From UBA1941 sp046329575 (lineage in GTDB: Bacteria; Bacteroidota; Bacteroidia; Chitinophagales; LD1), in assembly GCA_046329575.1 (NCBI GenBank), contig JAXLUJ010000004.1, forward strand, positions 248,001 to 312,000: a DNA stretch of 64,000 nt, written 5' to 3'. Below the pieces are notes generated by a model. It was given only the letters and a program-made list of their open reading frames with translations, had not been told where the DNA came from and did not search any database. The translations under genes were made by a program, and so were the position numbers. This document shows positions 34,564 to 44,284 of the stretch, piece by piece (position 1 is the stretch's first letter; each line of letters opens with the position of its first letter).

Positions 34564-35952
34564 TTAGTTTAAAACATTTTCAAGAACAGGCACACCCGCC
34601 TTACGGATGGCTGCGAACCCACCGGCCACATCAATAACTCTATATCCATTTTGTAATAAAATAGACGCCGCTATCATGGACCGATAACCACCAGCGCAAT
34701 GAATGTGCCATACTTTATTTTGTTCAGGAGTAGATTGCCATTGCCGGATATCATCGAGTGGCAGTAGTTTGGCGTGTGGCAAGTGTCCGCTTTCATATTC
34801 GCCGGGGCGGCGCACGTCTAAAACAGGAGTTTCCGGATTTTCCAGCTCTGCCTTGATTTCAGACGGAGTGTAAGAAGGAATTGTTTGAAAGGACAAACCG
34901 GCATTCAGCCAGGTTTGAAAACCGCCTTCAAGATAACCGCTCACTTTATCGAACCCAATGCGAGCCATACGCATCACGGTTTCCTGCTCACGGCCGGGTT
35001 CTGTAACCAATAAATAGTTTTTTGATATATCCATAACGGCGCCAAGCCAAGGGGCGAATTGTCCGTCGAGCCCAATAAAGGTAGCTCCCGGTACAAAACC
35101 CTTGCAAAATTGTGCAGCCGGGCGGGTATCGAGCACTACGGTATTTTCGTTGTGCATTTGCTGCTGAAAGGAAGCAGCAGACAAGGGTTGCAGGCCATTC
35201 TGATAAACACTTTCCATTTGGGTGGCGCCAACTTTATTCATAGCCACATTTTGGGGGAAATAGGCAGGAGGTTTGCTGAGCCCGGAAGTAACTAAACTAA
35301 TAAACTCCTCGCGGTTAGCGGCCTTGAGCGCGTAGTTAACCTGTTTTTGATGCCCCAGCGTATCGAAAGTTTCCTTGCTCATATTTTTGCCGCAGGCGGA
35401 ACCGGCGCCGTGTGCGGGATAGATGATTACATTATCGGGAAGCGACATGATTTTTTGATGAATGGAATCATAAAGCATTCCAGCCAAATCATTCTGCGTT
35501 AGATTTGAACGTACGGCCAGATCGGGACGACCTACATCGCCGATAAACAAGGTGTCGCCAGTAAAAATGCAATACGGCAAATCGTTTTCATCTAATAAAA
35601 GAAAACAGGCCGATTCGGGAGTATGACCAGGTGTGAGCAGCACTTTGATCTTAATTTTTCCCAGTGCGAAGGTTTGTTCATTTGCCGCTCTCACCGCTTC
35701 AAAACCCGTTTCTGCCGGTTGGCCAAAAACAATTGTTGCCCCGGTTTTTTCGGCTAATTCGCGATGGCCGGAAACGAAATCGGCATGAAAATGCGTTTCA
35801 AATATATACCGGATTTGTGCGTTGGCTGCTTTTGCCTTTTCGATATAAACCGCCGGATCACGAAGCGGATCGATGATAGCCACCTCTCCTTCTGATTCAA
35901 TATAGTAAGCCGCTTCGGCCAGGCAGTTGGTATAAATTTGTTCAACTTTCAT
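34564..35952 (-). CDS. MBL-fold persulfide-dioxygenase-like protein with two rhodanese domains
   Basis: A 462-residue cytoplasmic protein. The N-terminal metallo-beta-lactamase fold has THFHADFVSGH (about 53-63) and FTGDTLFIGDVGRPDL (about 130-145), the ETHE1/persulfide-dioxygenase pattern. It is followed by two rhodanese domains. The first (about 265-355) has the loop TEPGREQET in place of the Cys loop and should be inactive; the second (about 375-460) has HCAGGYRS with the catalytic Cys. This order matches CstB-type enzymes that oxidise persulfides to thiosulfate or sulfite. The partner gene downstream is a secreted rhodanese-thioredoxin. The start at 35952 is ATG. Confidence 0.9.
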   Translation of the reverse strand: MKVEQIYTNCLAEAAYYIESEGEVAIIDPLRDPAVYIEKAKAANAQIRYIFETHFHADFVSGHRELAEKTGATIVFGQPAETGFEAVRAANEQTFALGKIKIKVLLTPGHTPESACFLLLDENDLPYCIFTGDTLFIGDVGRPDLAVRSNLTQNDLAGMLYDSIHQKIMSLPDNVIIYPAHGAGSACGKNMSKETFDTLGHQKQVNYALKAANREEFISLVTSGLSKPPAYFPQNVAMNKVGATQMESVYQNGLQPLSAASFQQQMHNENTVVLDTRPAAQFCKGFVPGATFIGLDGQFAPWLGAVMDISKNYLLVTEPGREQETVMRMARIGFDKVSGYLEGGFQTWLNAGLSFQTIPSYTPSEIKAELENPETPVLDVRRPGEYESGHLPHAKLLPLDDIRQWQSTPEQNKVWHIHCAGGYRSMIAASILLQNGYRVIDVAGGFAAIRKAGVPVLENVLN

Positions 35953-35972
35953 AGTTCAAAATTAAGAATTGA

Positions 35973-36392
35973 TCAGCGTTTTCTTACAGCAACAGTCAGC
36001 CTACTGATACAAACCAGTCCGCCCCCTTCATTTTCGATTCGGATTTCCCAAACCTGCGTACTTTTGCCCAAATGGATGGGCCGGGCCAAACCGGTTACGA
36101 GGCCATTACGGGCTGATTTAATGTGATTCGCATTAATTTCAAGGCCTACAACCATTTCGGTTGCCGGATCGCAACAAAAACTACCGCCTATACTTCCGAG
36201 TGTTTCCGCCAGCACGCAAGAGGCGCCGCCGTGCAGGATGCCAAAAGGCTGACGCGTGCGTTCATCAACCGGCATGGTTCCCTTGATGAAATCATCGCCG
36301 ATTTCAGTAATGATTATTCCAAGATGTGTTCCCATGTGGTTTTCGCCAAAACCATTCAACATTTCCAATGTTGGCCGCACTTTCCAGATCAT
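35973..36392 (-). CDS. PaaI/MenI-like hotdog thioesterase
   Basis: A 139-residue hotdog-fold thioesterase. The family motif is QPFGILHGGASCVLAETLGSIGG (residues about 48-70; HGG with the downstream Glu as catalytic base), followed by VVGLEINANHIKSAR and GLARPIHLGKSTQVWEIRI. Such proteins hydrolyse aryl-CoA or DHNA-CoA esters; a menaquinone role is possible but not shown by context. The ATG at 36392 is preferred; an ATG at 36434 would add 14 hydrophobic residues (MFIRNFSILSFTCT) not typical of the family. It is 20 bases upstream of the MBL gene and divergent from the phosphoribosyltransferase gene. Confidence 0.86.
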   Translation of the reverse strand: MIWKVRPTLEMLNGFGENHMGTHLGIIITEIGDDFIKGTMPVDERTRQPFGILHGGASCVLAETLGSIGGSFCCDPATEMVVGLEINANHIKSARNGLVTGLARPIHLGKSTQVWEIRIENEGGGLVCISRLTVAVRKR

Positions 36393-36449
36393 AGTACAAG
36401 TAAAAGATAAAATTGAGAAATTCCGAATGAACATTTCTAATTTTCCGCC

Positions 36450-36953
36450 ATGAAGAAAACCCAGATTTTAGATTGGCCGGCAATACAACAGAAAACTCGA
36501 AGGATGGCACATCAAATTGTTGAAGATGATTTTGAGGATAAAGAAATAGTGATCATCGGCATAAAAGAAGGCGGATTTGAATTTGCACGAATGCTGGAAG
36601 CGGAGATTCGCGCTATCAGTTCTATTAAAACCAGTTTGATCTCCTTATCACTTTCGAAGAAGGATCCTTCAGGTTCACCCATAGCGCTTGAAACCGGTAC
36701 ACAAACACTTGATCAAAAAACGGTTTTACTGGTAGATGATGTGGCCAATACCGGCCGAACCATGTACTATGCGTTGAAACCAATTATGGAATTTTCCCCT
36801 TGCAAGGTCCAGATCGCAGTATTGGTTGACCGGCAACATAAGTTGTTTCCCATTGCTTCTGATTTTGTAGGCCTGTCGCTATCTACTACGCTTCAGGAGC
36901 ACATCACCGTAGTACTGGATGGAACTTCTCCTGCACATGCCTATTTACATTGA
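36450..36953 (+). CDS. Type I phosphoribosyltransferase (PyrR-like)
   Basis: A 167-residue PRTase. The PRPP-binding loop is VLLVDDVANTGRTMYYA (about 91-107), preceded by IIGIKEGGFEFARML. Overall length and the C-terminal DFVGLSLSTTLQEHI resemble PyrR/hypoxanthine-type PRTases found in Bacteroidota. The substrate base cannot be decided from the sequence. Its stop abuts the stop of the convergent phosphatase gene (36953/36954). Confidence 0.83.
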   Translation: MKKTQILDWPAIQQKTRRMAHQIVEDDFEDKEIVIIGIKEGGFEFARMLEAEIRAISSIKTSLISLSLSKKDPSGSPIALETGTQTLDQKTVLLVDDVANTGRTMYYALKPIMEFSPCKVQIAVLVDRQHKLFPIASDFVGLSLSTTLQEHITVVLDGTSPAHAYLH

Positions 36954-38801
36954 TCAGCGTTTAATAAAGCGCTGCACGTAACTATTTCCATTGGCTTTTA
37001 CTTCAATCAGGTACGCGCCGGTGCTGAGTTGATCTAGTTCGAACTGATGCTCTAAAAGTCCAGATTGTTCTTTAATTTTCCAGAAATGAGCAGTTCGGCC
37101 ATTTAAGTCTTTAACTGTAATTGATACTTCCGATGGCTGAAACAGATAATACTGCAAATGCAGTGTATTTTCGGCAGGATTCGGGAAACAGGAAACCACC
37201 ACCAGCTCCTTAGGCAATTCTTTAACACCCACAGTTGTATTAATCCTGGGTGCAAACGGTGCGTTATTTACAACCGGAGAGGTGGGCTGGGATGCCCGAG
37301 TAAGCCAGGGCTCGTTGTTGCGGCAAAACCATGAGCCGGCCACAGTTGCGGTGTAATTCTTGTTGGAAACTGTGCTCATGCTGTACCAATCGCCCTGAGT
37401 GCGTTGTTTATTGATATCCAGCAACACGTATCCCTTCTTCTCTAATTCTGCAAAACGAACGTGGGGATTGAATTGCACTATAGTTGGGAAAAGACTGTTA
37501 TTGGCATTGGTTAATCCGGGCGAAGTAACGCTGGTGGTTACAAACTCAACTGCAGCGCTGTTATTGTGCGTTACTGAATCGTAAAGCAGGCGATCAATAG
37601 GTACATCGTTTCCCCAAGAGGTGTGAATATCGCCGGTTAGGAACACCACATTTTTCACATCATTATTTTTAATGTAATTCAGCACTTTTTTGCGTTCCTC
37701 AGGATAGCCATCCCACTGATCAAGGTTTAGCGGGTTGCCCAGAAAATATAGCGGAGCAATCATTACCTGATTCCCGATGATCTTCCATTTGGCCATTGAT
37801 GATGATAACTGACCTTTGAACCATTCCAATTGATGCGCCCCCATAATGGTGCGATTGGTATCGGCCAGCACCGGATCGGATGCAGAATCTGCCTGATGTT
37901 CGCGGCCCTCCAGGCGAGTGTCCAGCATTATCAGATCAGCAAGATCGCCATAATGCAAAGTGCGGTGAATCGTATCGCCGGCATGATATTCGCGAATCGG
38001 TATCCATTCAAAATAAGCTTGCTCAGCATACGATTTCCGGTTAACCCAAAGCCCTTCCACACCCTCAGTGTGATTTTGGGCGCCATCTTTATAGGAATCA
38101 TTGGCCGACTCGTGATCATCCCAAACGCAAATGAACGGATATTGTTGATGTACAAATCGAAGATCGGGATCCAATTTATATTGGGAATGACGCATACGGT
38201 AATCGGCTAACGTCAGAATTTCGTTTGCAGGTTCGTGGCGGCGTAAGCTATCACCGGCATAACCATAACCTTTAGCCTGATACTCATAAATATAATCACC
38301 TAAATGGAGAACGGCAGCGATGTCGTTCCTTTTTGAAATGTGATTGTACACATTAAAATACCCGGCCTGATAGTTGGAACAAGAAACTACTGCCAAACGC
38401 AACGAATCATTATCGCCGGTTGGGGCGGTGCGCGTTCTACCAACAGGTGAAACGCTTCCACCTGTTATGAACTGATAATAATACCAGTTACCCGGCAACA
38501 AACCGCTTACGTCCACTTTAACCGTGTAGTCTTTTGAGGTATCAGTACTGGTACTTCCTGAGGCTACAACATTACTCATGGCCGTATCAGTAGCCATTTT
38601 CCAATCTACGATTACAGAAGGATCGGTAGTGGTAACGCGGGTCCAAATAATCACCCGATCAGGCAGCGGATCGCCTGAAGCCACTCCATGATAAAAGGGA
38701 GCATAGGCAGGATCTAGTACGGCCCGGTCAGCGCCTTGATGAGACTGTGAAAATGAAAGGGAGCTTAATAATACGGCAATGCCAAGTAAGATTTGCTTCA
38801 T
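36954..38801 (-). CDS. PhoD-like alkaline phosphatase with T9SS sorting domain
   Basis: A secreted 615-residue metallophosphatase. After a signal peptide (MKQILLGIAVLLSSLSFSQ) comes a PhoD-type N-terminal beta domain with FYHGVASGDPLPDRVIIWTR (about 37-56), then the phosphodiesterase-like core: VVSCSNYQAGYFN, LHLGDYIYEY, CVWDDHESANDSYKDGA and FLTGDIHTSWGND, which provide the metal ligands. The last 80 residues are a T9SS type A sorting domain (SCFPNPAENTLHLQYYL, then DLNGRTAHFW and QLSTGAYLIEVKANG). It probably acts at the cell surface to release phosphate. No promoter was recognised. Confidence 0.92.
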   Translation of the reverse strand: MKQILLGIAVLLSSLSFSQSHQGADRAVLDPAYAPFYHGVASGDPLPDRVIIWTRVTTTDPSVIVDWKMATDTAMSNVVASGSTSTDTSKDYTVKVDVSGLLPGNWYYYQFITGGSVSPVGRTRTAPTGDNDSLRLAVVSCSNYQAGYFNVYNHISKRNDIAAVLHLGDYIYEYQAKGYGYAGDSLRRHEPANEILTLADYRMRHSQYKLDPDLRFVHQQYPFICVWDDHESANDSYKDGAQNHTEGVEGLWVNRKSYAEQAYFEWIPIREYHAGDTIHRTLHYGDLADLIMLDTRLEGREHQADSASDPVLADTNRTIMGAHQLEWFKGQLSSSMAKWKIIGNQVMIAPLYFLGNPLNLDQWDGYPEERKKVLNYIKNNDVKNVVFLTGDIHTSWGNDVPIDRLLYDSVTHNNSAAVEFVTTSVTSPGLTNANNSLFPTIVQFNPHVRFAELEKKGYVLLDINKQRTQGDWYSMSTVSNKNYTATVAGSWFCRNNEPWLTRASQPTSPVVNNAPFAPRINTTVGVKELPKELVVVSCFPNPAENTLHLQYYLFQPSEVSITVKDLNGRTAHFWKIKEQSGLLEHQFELDQLSTGAYLIEVKANGNSYVQRFIKR

Positions 38802-38854
38802 TCAACTAGTTTTGGTTAAATATAAAAAAGCTATCTACAAAAACTGCTGTTGAG

Positions 38855-40906
38855 CTATTTCAAGATATAGCGAATTCCGAAAAATCCTTTTATACCTTGA
38901 TTGGGTGCATAGATATAACTGGCATTGAAACGAAAATGGCGCGGATCGCTATCCAAATCGTTCACAAAAGAGTTGAATGGATCATTAGGGCGTAGAATGG
39001 TTTGTTTCGGCTTAACATTTAGCAGGTTATTGATACCTGCAAAAATTTCTAAACCAAATTTAAACCTCTTTGAAAGCTGAAGATTCATAATGCAAAACCA
39101 TGGTGAATAAGATGGTCGCAAATCGTTTACAACGGTTACCATCCTCATGGGTGAATTAATAACCCCATTCCAATCAACACTTAGATTTGTCCTTTTCCAG
39201 GTGTATGAAACGGTATAAGTAGCATTAAATACAGGCGAGTTCAGTGCATCTTCCCATTCTGATTGGTTATTGTCAGTCTGCCGTTCCTTATTCTGCAGAA
39301 TCGTAGCAGCTGCATATAATTTCAAAGGAAATTGAAATTGAAGGTCGGCCGATAAATTAATGCCGTAATTTAACCCAAGAGTTCCATCGTTGCGATAAAC
39401 CACAGCATCGGGAGCAGAGGTATAATCAGCTTCAATTTTATTTACCACAACCGTTACAAATGGTTTGACGTCGATAATTGCCGTAATCGATTTTTGAATT
39501 CTTGCCTGATAGGCCATAGTGCTGCCATAGGCCAATTCTGTTTTCAGATCAGTGCCGGCAATGATGCGCTTTCCGCTCACAAAAGCCAGCCGATCGTCCA
39601 TAAAAATATTGGGAATCCTAAAACCGCTTCCTAATCCGATTCTAAAGAAGTGCATTCGGTTGGATGAGGAAAATTTATAGTCGATCCTTGGAATGATAGC
39701 ATTCCCTTTGTACAAGGAATTATATTCATAGCGCAAACCAGCAAGTAATTCGTTCTGATTATCAAAAACGATCATATCCTGAATAAAAAGCGCCGGCATA
39801 TGATTCATTATTGGCCGCGATCGTTGCCATCCAATTCCGGTATCTGAAGTGGCAGGAAGATTGTCGTCGTACCATTTGTATTTATAAACAGCACCTACCA
39901 ACAAATCACTTTTCCCGGCTATTTTGTTGTTCCACGAAAGTTGAATGCGCGCATTTCTTTCTTCATTATTAAAAGGCACTAATCCATAAAAGGCTTTCTG
40001 CGTATGATTAGTAAAGGCCAGTTGTAGTAAAAGATTGTCAATTTTTACCGGTAGCAGAAAATTGCCAAAAACCTCAAAACGGTTCGTGCGAATGTGTTCA
40101 CCGTAAATGTAGTCAGTACCCTCATATTTTGGCTTGAAATCGAGTTCGCCTCCCAGCCGATCTTCGTGTAAAAAACGGGCGTAGACTGATGATCGCTTTT
40201 GGAATTTATTTAAGAAGGTCCATTTACTAAACAACGAGAATCGATTGATCTTAGGAATATCCATAAATCCATCATGATCGTTATCCCAACTATTATTTTG
40301 ATTAAAAGAAGATGCGCTGAACAAACCGGAAGCCTTTTTTTCCTGGACGCGAAAAGATAGTTCGGCATTATTTTCTAAATAGGAAGTGATCTTTTCTTCT
40401 AACGAAAAACGGGCAACCCTTTCGGGGTTCTTTGTAATTACATTGATAACCCCGGCCATGGCATCACTTCCATAAATCGTACTAGCCGGGCCCTTTATCA
40501 CTTCTATGCGGTCAATTATAGAAATAGGAATTCCCGACAATCCGTAAAAGCTCGCATTACCTCCTGAAATGGGGTTATTATCGATCAGGATTAAGGTGTA
40601 ATGCCCTTCCATACCGTTCATTTCAATATCTGAAGAACCGTCGATGGCACCATCAATGTTGGGTTGAATGCCGCTGATTAACTGAACAGCATCGTGAAGG
40701 TTATTGATATTATTACGAGAGAAATAGTCGCTACGGAAAACCTCCACCGGAATGGCGAACTCATCTTTTCGCATTTCCTTCAGCGATCCGGTGTAAACGA
40801 ATTCATGTAATTGCACTGAATCCATTTTCTGTGCAAAAATAAAAGTGCAGTACACGGAAACGACTGGAACGACCAAAGCTTTCTTACAAAACCTCCAACA
40901 ACCCAT
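38855..40906 (-). CDS. TonB-dependent outer-membrane receptor
   Basis: A 683-residue outer-membrane receptor. A signal peptide (WRFCKKALVVPVVSVYCTFIFA) precedes a plug domain with NNLHDAVQLISGIQPNIDGA, IDNNPISGGNASFYGLSGIP and the plug-end motif RIEVIKGPASTIYGSDAMAG (residues about 135-154), then a 22-strand-type barrel ending in FFGIRYILK with a terminal aromatic-rich strand. No carboxypeptidase-like N-terminal domain is seen, so it is not a SusC type; siderophore, haem, cobalamin or metal substrates are possible. The start at 40906 (ATG) is preferred over a GTG at 40927. It is divergent from the M1 peptidase gene. Confidence 0.92.
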   Translation of the reverse strand: MGCWRFCKKALVVPVVSVYCTFIFAQKMDSVQLHEFVYTGSLKEMRKDEFAIPVEVFRSDYFSRNNINNLHDAVQLISGIQPNIDGAIDGSSDIEMNGMEGHYTLILIDNNPISGGNASFYGLSGIPISIIDRIEVIKGPASTIYGSDAMAGVINVITKNPERVARFSLEEKITSYLENNAELSFRVQEKKASGLFSASSFNQNNSWDNDHDGFMDIPKINRFSLFSKWTFLNKFQKRSSVYARFLHEDRLGGELDFKPKYEGTDYIYGEHIRTNRFEVFGNFLLPVKIDNLLLQLAFTNHTQKAFYGLVPFNNEERNARIQLSWNNKIAGKSDLLVGAVYKYKWYDDNLPATSDTGIGWQRSRPIMNHMPALFIQDMIVFDNQNELLAGLRYEYNSLYKGNAIIPRIDYKFSSSNRMHFFRIGLGSGFRIPNIFMDDRLAFVSGKRIIAGTDLKTELAYGSTMAYQARIQKSITAIIDVKPFVTVVVNKIEADYTSAPDAVVYRNDGTLGLNYGINLSADLQFQFPLKLYAAATILQNKERQTDNNQSEWEDALNSPVFNATYTVSYTWKRTNLSVDWNGVINSPMRMVTVVNDLRPSYSPWFCIMNLQLSKRFKFGLEIFAGINNLLNVKPKQTILRPNDPFNSFVNDLDSDPRHFRFNASYIYAPNQGIKGFFGIRYILK

Positions 40907-40979
40907 TGCCGCCCGAAGGTAAAACACTTCCGGTTTTCATAACAGTTTAAATTTTGCATCGAATCGCTACATTCACCGC

Positions 40980-43361
40980 GTGCAAAAAATAGTTAGCCTT
41001 ATCACAATTTTGGTTTTGCATTCCTTCTGCATTTCTGCTGCAGATCGAAGCGATTCCTTAGATGTTGTGCATACTAAACTGGCGTTAGACTTTAGCGATT
41101 TTAACCAACAAATTCTTCATGCATGGGCTGATATTACCGTTCAGGCCAAGGTTAATGGAATTTCTCATTTACGGTTGGATCTGCTGAAACTTCAGGTAGA
41201 TTCTGTAAAACAAAGTAGTGCTCTAAGTTTTCATTATAACGACACTAGTTTAATTATCGACCTGCCAACTGCATTAAATGCGGGTAATCAAACCACCATA
41301 AGCATTTATTATCACGGCCATCCATTGCAAGAAAGTGGCGATTTCGGCGGATTCTATTGGACTCCTGCTTACGCTTTTAATATCGGAGTCAGTTTTTTGG
41401 CTGATCCGCATAATTACGGCAGGGTTTGGTTTCCGTGTTTCGACAATTTTATTGACCGATGTACCTTTCAGTTCGAGGTTACCACCGACACCACGCGCAC
41501 AGCCTTTTGCAATGGACGGCTTGATAGCGTTACTAACGGGAATGGGAAACGTACCTGGCATTGGCGAATGAATGATCCCATCCCCTCCTATCTGGCCTCT
41601 GTTGCAGTAAGCGATTATTGCAGCTTAAACGATACGATTCATGCCCAAAATGGAATTGTTCCGGTGCTGCTCGCAGCCCGTGCCGCCGACACGTCTAATT
41701 TGAAAGGTTCCTTTGTTAACCTGAAAAAGGCATTTCATTTATTCGAAGAAAAGTTTGGCCCTTACGTATTTAACAGGGTTGGATATTGCGTGGTTCCCTT
41801 TAATGCCGGCGCTATGGAACATGCCACAAACATCTCTTACATGCAAGGGGTGGTAGATGGTTCCACCACCTACGAAAATTTGATGGCCCATGAACTTTCG
41901 CATCATTGGTTTGGCGATATGGCTACATGCGCCTCTGCCGGTGAAATGTGGTTGAACGAAGGATGGGCCAGATATTGTGAAAACATATTTTACGAAGCAA
42001 TTGGCGGCCGAAAGAGATATCTTCAGGAAGTACGCTCCTTACATGAAACAGTTATACATTTAGCCCATGTAGAAGACAACCTGTATTACGCTGTGTCGGG
42101 AGTTCCCACCCAACTTACTTATAGCACCAAAACTGTTTACGAAAAGGGCGCAGATCGTGTTCACACCTTGCGATCTTACTTAGGTGATTCCGTATTTTTC
42201 CACTGCGTAACTGCTTATTTACAGCAATACAAGTTTATAGAGGTAAACAGCCTGAATCTTCGCGACTTTTTAGTGAATTGCTCTGGGAACAATGCTATCA
42301 ACAACTTCTTTGCCGATTGGATTTTCGATGGCGGTTTTCCTGATTTTTCTATCGAAGACAAATCCATTTCTGAAAATAATGGTCAGTTTATAGTTACCCT
42401 CAACATCTGGCAACGCCTGCAACATGCGCATCATTATTTTCAGAATGTGCCTTTGGAAATTTCCTTCTTCGATAGTTTAGGAAATCGCGAAATCAGAAAT
42501 GTGGAAGTTTCAGGAAGTTGCACCCAAGTGAAATTGAGTATCGGATTTTGGCCGCAATATATTGCGCTCGACTTCGATGAAAAACTGAGTGATGCTGTTA
42601 CCAGCGAGTGGAAGAAAATCAAGGCCACCTCAGGTGCAATTGATTTTGGCACCGCCCATTTTTTGTTGTATCCACAACAAGGTTCTGATTCCAGCCTCAT
42701 CAGAGTAGAACATCATTGGGTGGCGCCTGATGCTTCCGGAAATATATTTCCCGGATTGCATCTGTCTGACTACCGGTACTGGGACGTGGATGGCATTTGG
42801 GCTGATGACTTCAGGGCGAATGCGATCTTTAATTATAATGGAACTACTTCGAATAATGGCTACCTGGACAATTCCTTAATAACGAATACAGAAGATAGCC
42901 TGGTGATGCTGTATCGCCCCGATGCTCAAAGCAATTGGAATTTTGCTGACTCAGTGATTTGGTCGAGAGGTAATGTACACGACAAGGCCGGTTACGCCCG
43001 GGTATATCACTTGCAAAAAGGACAATACGCTTTTGGAATTTATGATGCCTCTAAAGCAGATAGTAGCCTCGCACCAAGAGCTTGTTTTCCTTTAGCTATA
43101 AACAAGCAGTCGGTTCAAACTGTAAAACTTTATCCAAATCCGGTGCGCAATGCTGAACTTTTTATGGACTGGGAAATTCCGTCCACTTTTAATAAATGTT
43201 TTGTGATGGACCTACTTGGGAATGTGGTATTACAACAGTCCATTCCTTCTGATACCTGTAATTTCATGATTCAACTGAATGGACTTCCTACCGGAAATTA
43301 TGTGGTAGGCCTGAATGGCCGTTTTGCGAAATATCATTCTATCATCAGTTATCAACCTTAA
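40980..43361 (+). CDS. M1-family metallopeptidase with T9SS sorting domain
   Basis: A secreted aminopeptidase-like protein of 793 residues. The GTG at 40980 starts a signal peptide (IVSLITILVLHSFCISA). The M1 catalytic domain has HELSHHWFGD (His304, His308) with the third ligand in MWLNEGWA (Glu327), in HExxH-x18-E spacing. The usual exopeptidase motif GAMEN reads GAMEH here (residues about 277-281). After the catalytic part there is a beta domain, and the last 80 residues form a T9SS type A sorting domain (KLYPNPVRNAELFMD, DLLGNVVLQQ, LNGLPTGNYVVGL). The product should be surface-attached or released. Confidence 0.92.
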   Translation: MQKIVSLITILVLHSFCISAADRSDSLDVVHTKLALDFSDFNQQILHAWADITVQAKVNGISHLRLDLLKLQVDSVKQSSALSFHYNDTSLIIDLPTALNAGNQTTISIYYHGHPLQESGDFGGFYWTPAYAFNIGVSFLADPHNYGRVWFPCFDNFIDRCTFQFEVTTDTTRTAFCNGRLDSVTNGNGKRTWHWRMNDPIPSYLASVAVSDYCSLNDTIHAQNGIVPVLLAARAADTSNLKGSFVNLKKAFHLFEEKFGPYVFNRVGYCVVPFNAGAMEHATNISYMQGVVDGSTTYENLMAHELSHHWFGDMATCASAGEMWLNEGWARYCENIFYEAIGGRKRYLQEVRSLHETVIHLAHVEDNLYYAVSGVPTQLTYSTKTVYEKGADRVHTLRSYLGDSVFFHCVTAYLQQYKFIEVNSLNLRDFLVNCSGNNAINNFFADWIFDGGFPDFSIEDKSISENNGQFIVTLNIWQRLQHAHHYFQNVPLEISFFDSLGNREIRNVEVSGSCTQVKLSIGFWPQYIALDFDEKLSDAVTSEWKKIKATSGAIDFGTAHFLLYPQQGSDSSLIRVEHHWVAPDASGNIFPGLHLSDYRYWDVDGIWADDFRANAIFNYNGTTSNNGYLDNSLITNTEDSLVMLYRPDAQSNWNFADSVIWSRGNVHDKAGYARVYHLQKGQYAFGIYDASKADSSLAPRACFPLAINKQSVQTVKLYPNPVRNAELFMDWEIPSTFNKCFVMDLLGNVVLQQSIPSDTCNFMIQLNGLPTGNYVVGLNGRFAKYHSIISYQP

Positions 43362-43384
43362 AGAAATACAACCTCATTTTTTAT

Positions 43385-44284
43385 ATGAAAAACATAACAG
43401 TTATTGGCGCAGGAACCATGGGCAACGGAATTGCTCATGTATTTGCGATGAACGGATTCTCTACCATTCTTGTTGATGTAAAACAAGAAGCCTTAGAAAA
43501 GGCTGTTGCTACTATTACAAAGAATTTAGACCGAATGGTGGTGAAAGGTGCAATTGATGAACAAAAGAAAAAAGATACCCTATTAAACCTTACTACATCC
43601 ACTGATCTATCCATAGCTTGTAGTACCGCAGATGTGGTGGTAGAAGCGGCCACTGAAAATGTGGAACTCAAACTCAAAATCTTCAAACAACTTGATGAAA
43701 ACTGCCGTCCGGAAACTATTCTGGCTACAAATACCAGTTCTATTTCCATCACTCAGATTGGTGCGGTAACCAAACGTCCGGATAAGGTAATTGGAATGCA
43801 CTTCATGAATCCGGTTCCGGTAATGAAATTGGTAGAAATCATTCGAGGCTATGCTACGTCTGACGATACCACTGAATTGATCATGAATATGTCGGAACAA
43901 TTAGGAAAAACACCGGTAGAAGTAAATGATTATCCGGGTTTCGTAGCCAACCGGATTTTGATGCCTATGATTAATGAAGCGATTTATTCGCTTTATGAAG
44001 GTGTTGCCGGTGTGAAAGAAATAGATACAGTAATGAAATTAGGAATGGCGCATCCCATGGGCCCTTTGCAACTTGCCGATTTTATTGGGTTAGATGTTTG
44101 TTTGGCAATTTTACGGGTACTTTATGATGGATTTGGAAATCAGAAGTACGCTCCTTGTCCACTTTTAGTAAATATGGTTACTGCCGGCTATCTTGGCGTA
44201 AAAAGCGGAGAAGGCTTTTATAAATATGAAAAGGACTCAAAAGAATTGAAGGTTTCACCAATAATTCTGAATCGTTTTGGATAA
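43385..44284 (+). CDS. hbd: 3-hydroxyacyl-CoA dehydrogenase
   Basis: NAD-dependent short-chain 3-hydroxyacyl-CoA dehydrogenase (299 aa) of the Hbd/PaaH single-domain type. It has the Rossmann motif VIGAGTMGNGIAHVFAMNG (about 5-23), NTSSISITQI, the catalytic HFMNPVPVMKLVEII (about 139-153) and NDYPGFVANRILMPMINEAI. It interconverts acetoacetyl-CoA-like and 3-hydroxybutyryl-CoA-like substrates in beta-oxidation or butyrate-type metabolism. Its 3' end overlaps kdsB by eight bases, although the two pathways are unrelated. Confidence 0.94.
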   Translation: MKNITVIGAGTMGNGIAHVFAMNGFSTILVDVKQEALEKAVATITKNLDRMVVKGAIDEQKKKDTLLNLTTSTDLSIACSTADVVVEAATENVELKLKIFKQLDENCRPETILATNTSSISITQIGAVTKRPDKVIGMHFMNPVPVMKLVEIIRGYATSDDTTELIMNMSEQLGKTPVEVNDYPGFVANRILMPMINEAIYSLYEGVAGVKEIDTVMKLGMAHPMGPLQLADFIGLDVCLAILRVLYDGFGNQKYAPCPLLVNMVTAGYLGVKSGEGFYKYEKDSKELKVSPIILNRFG

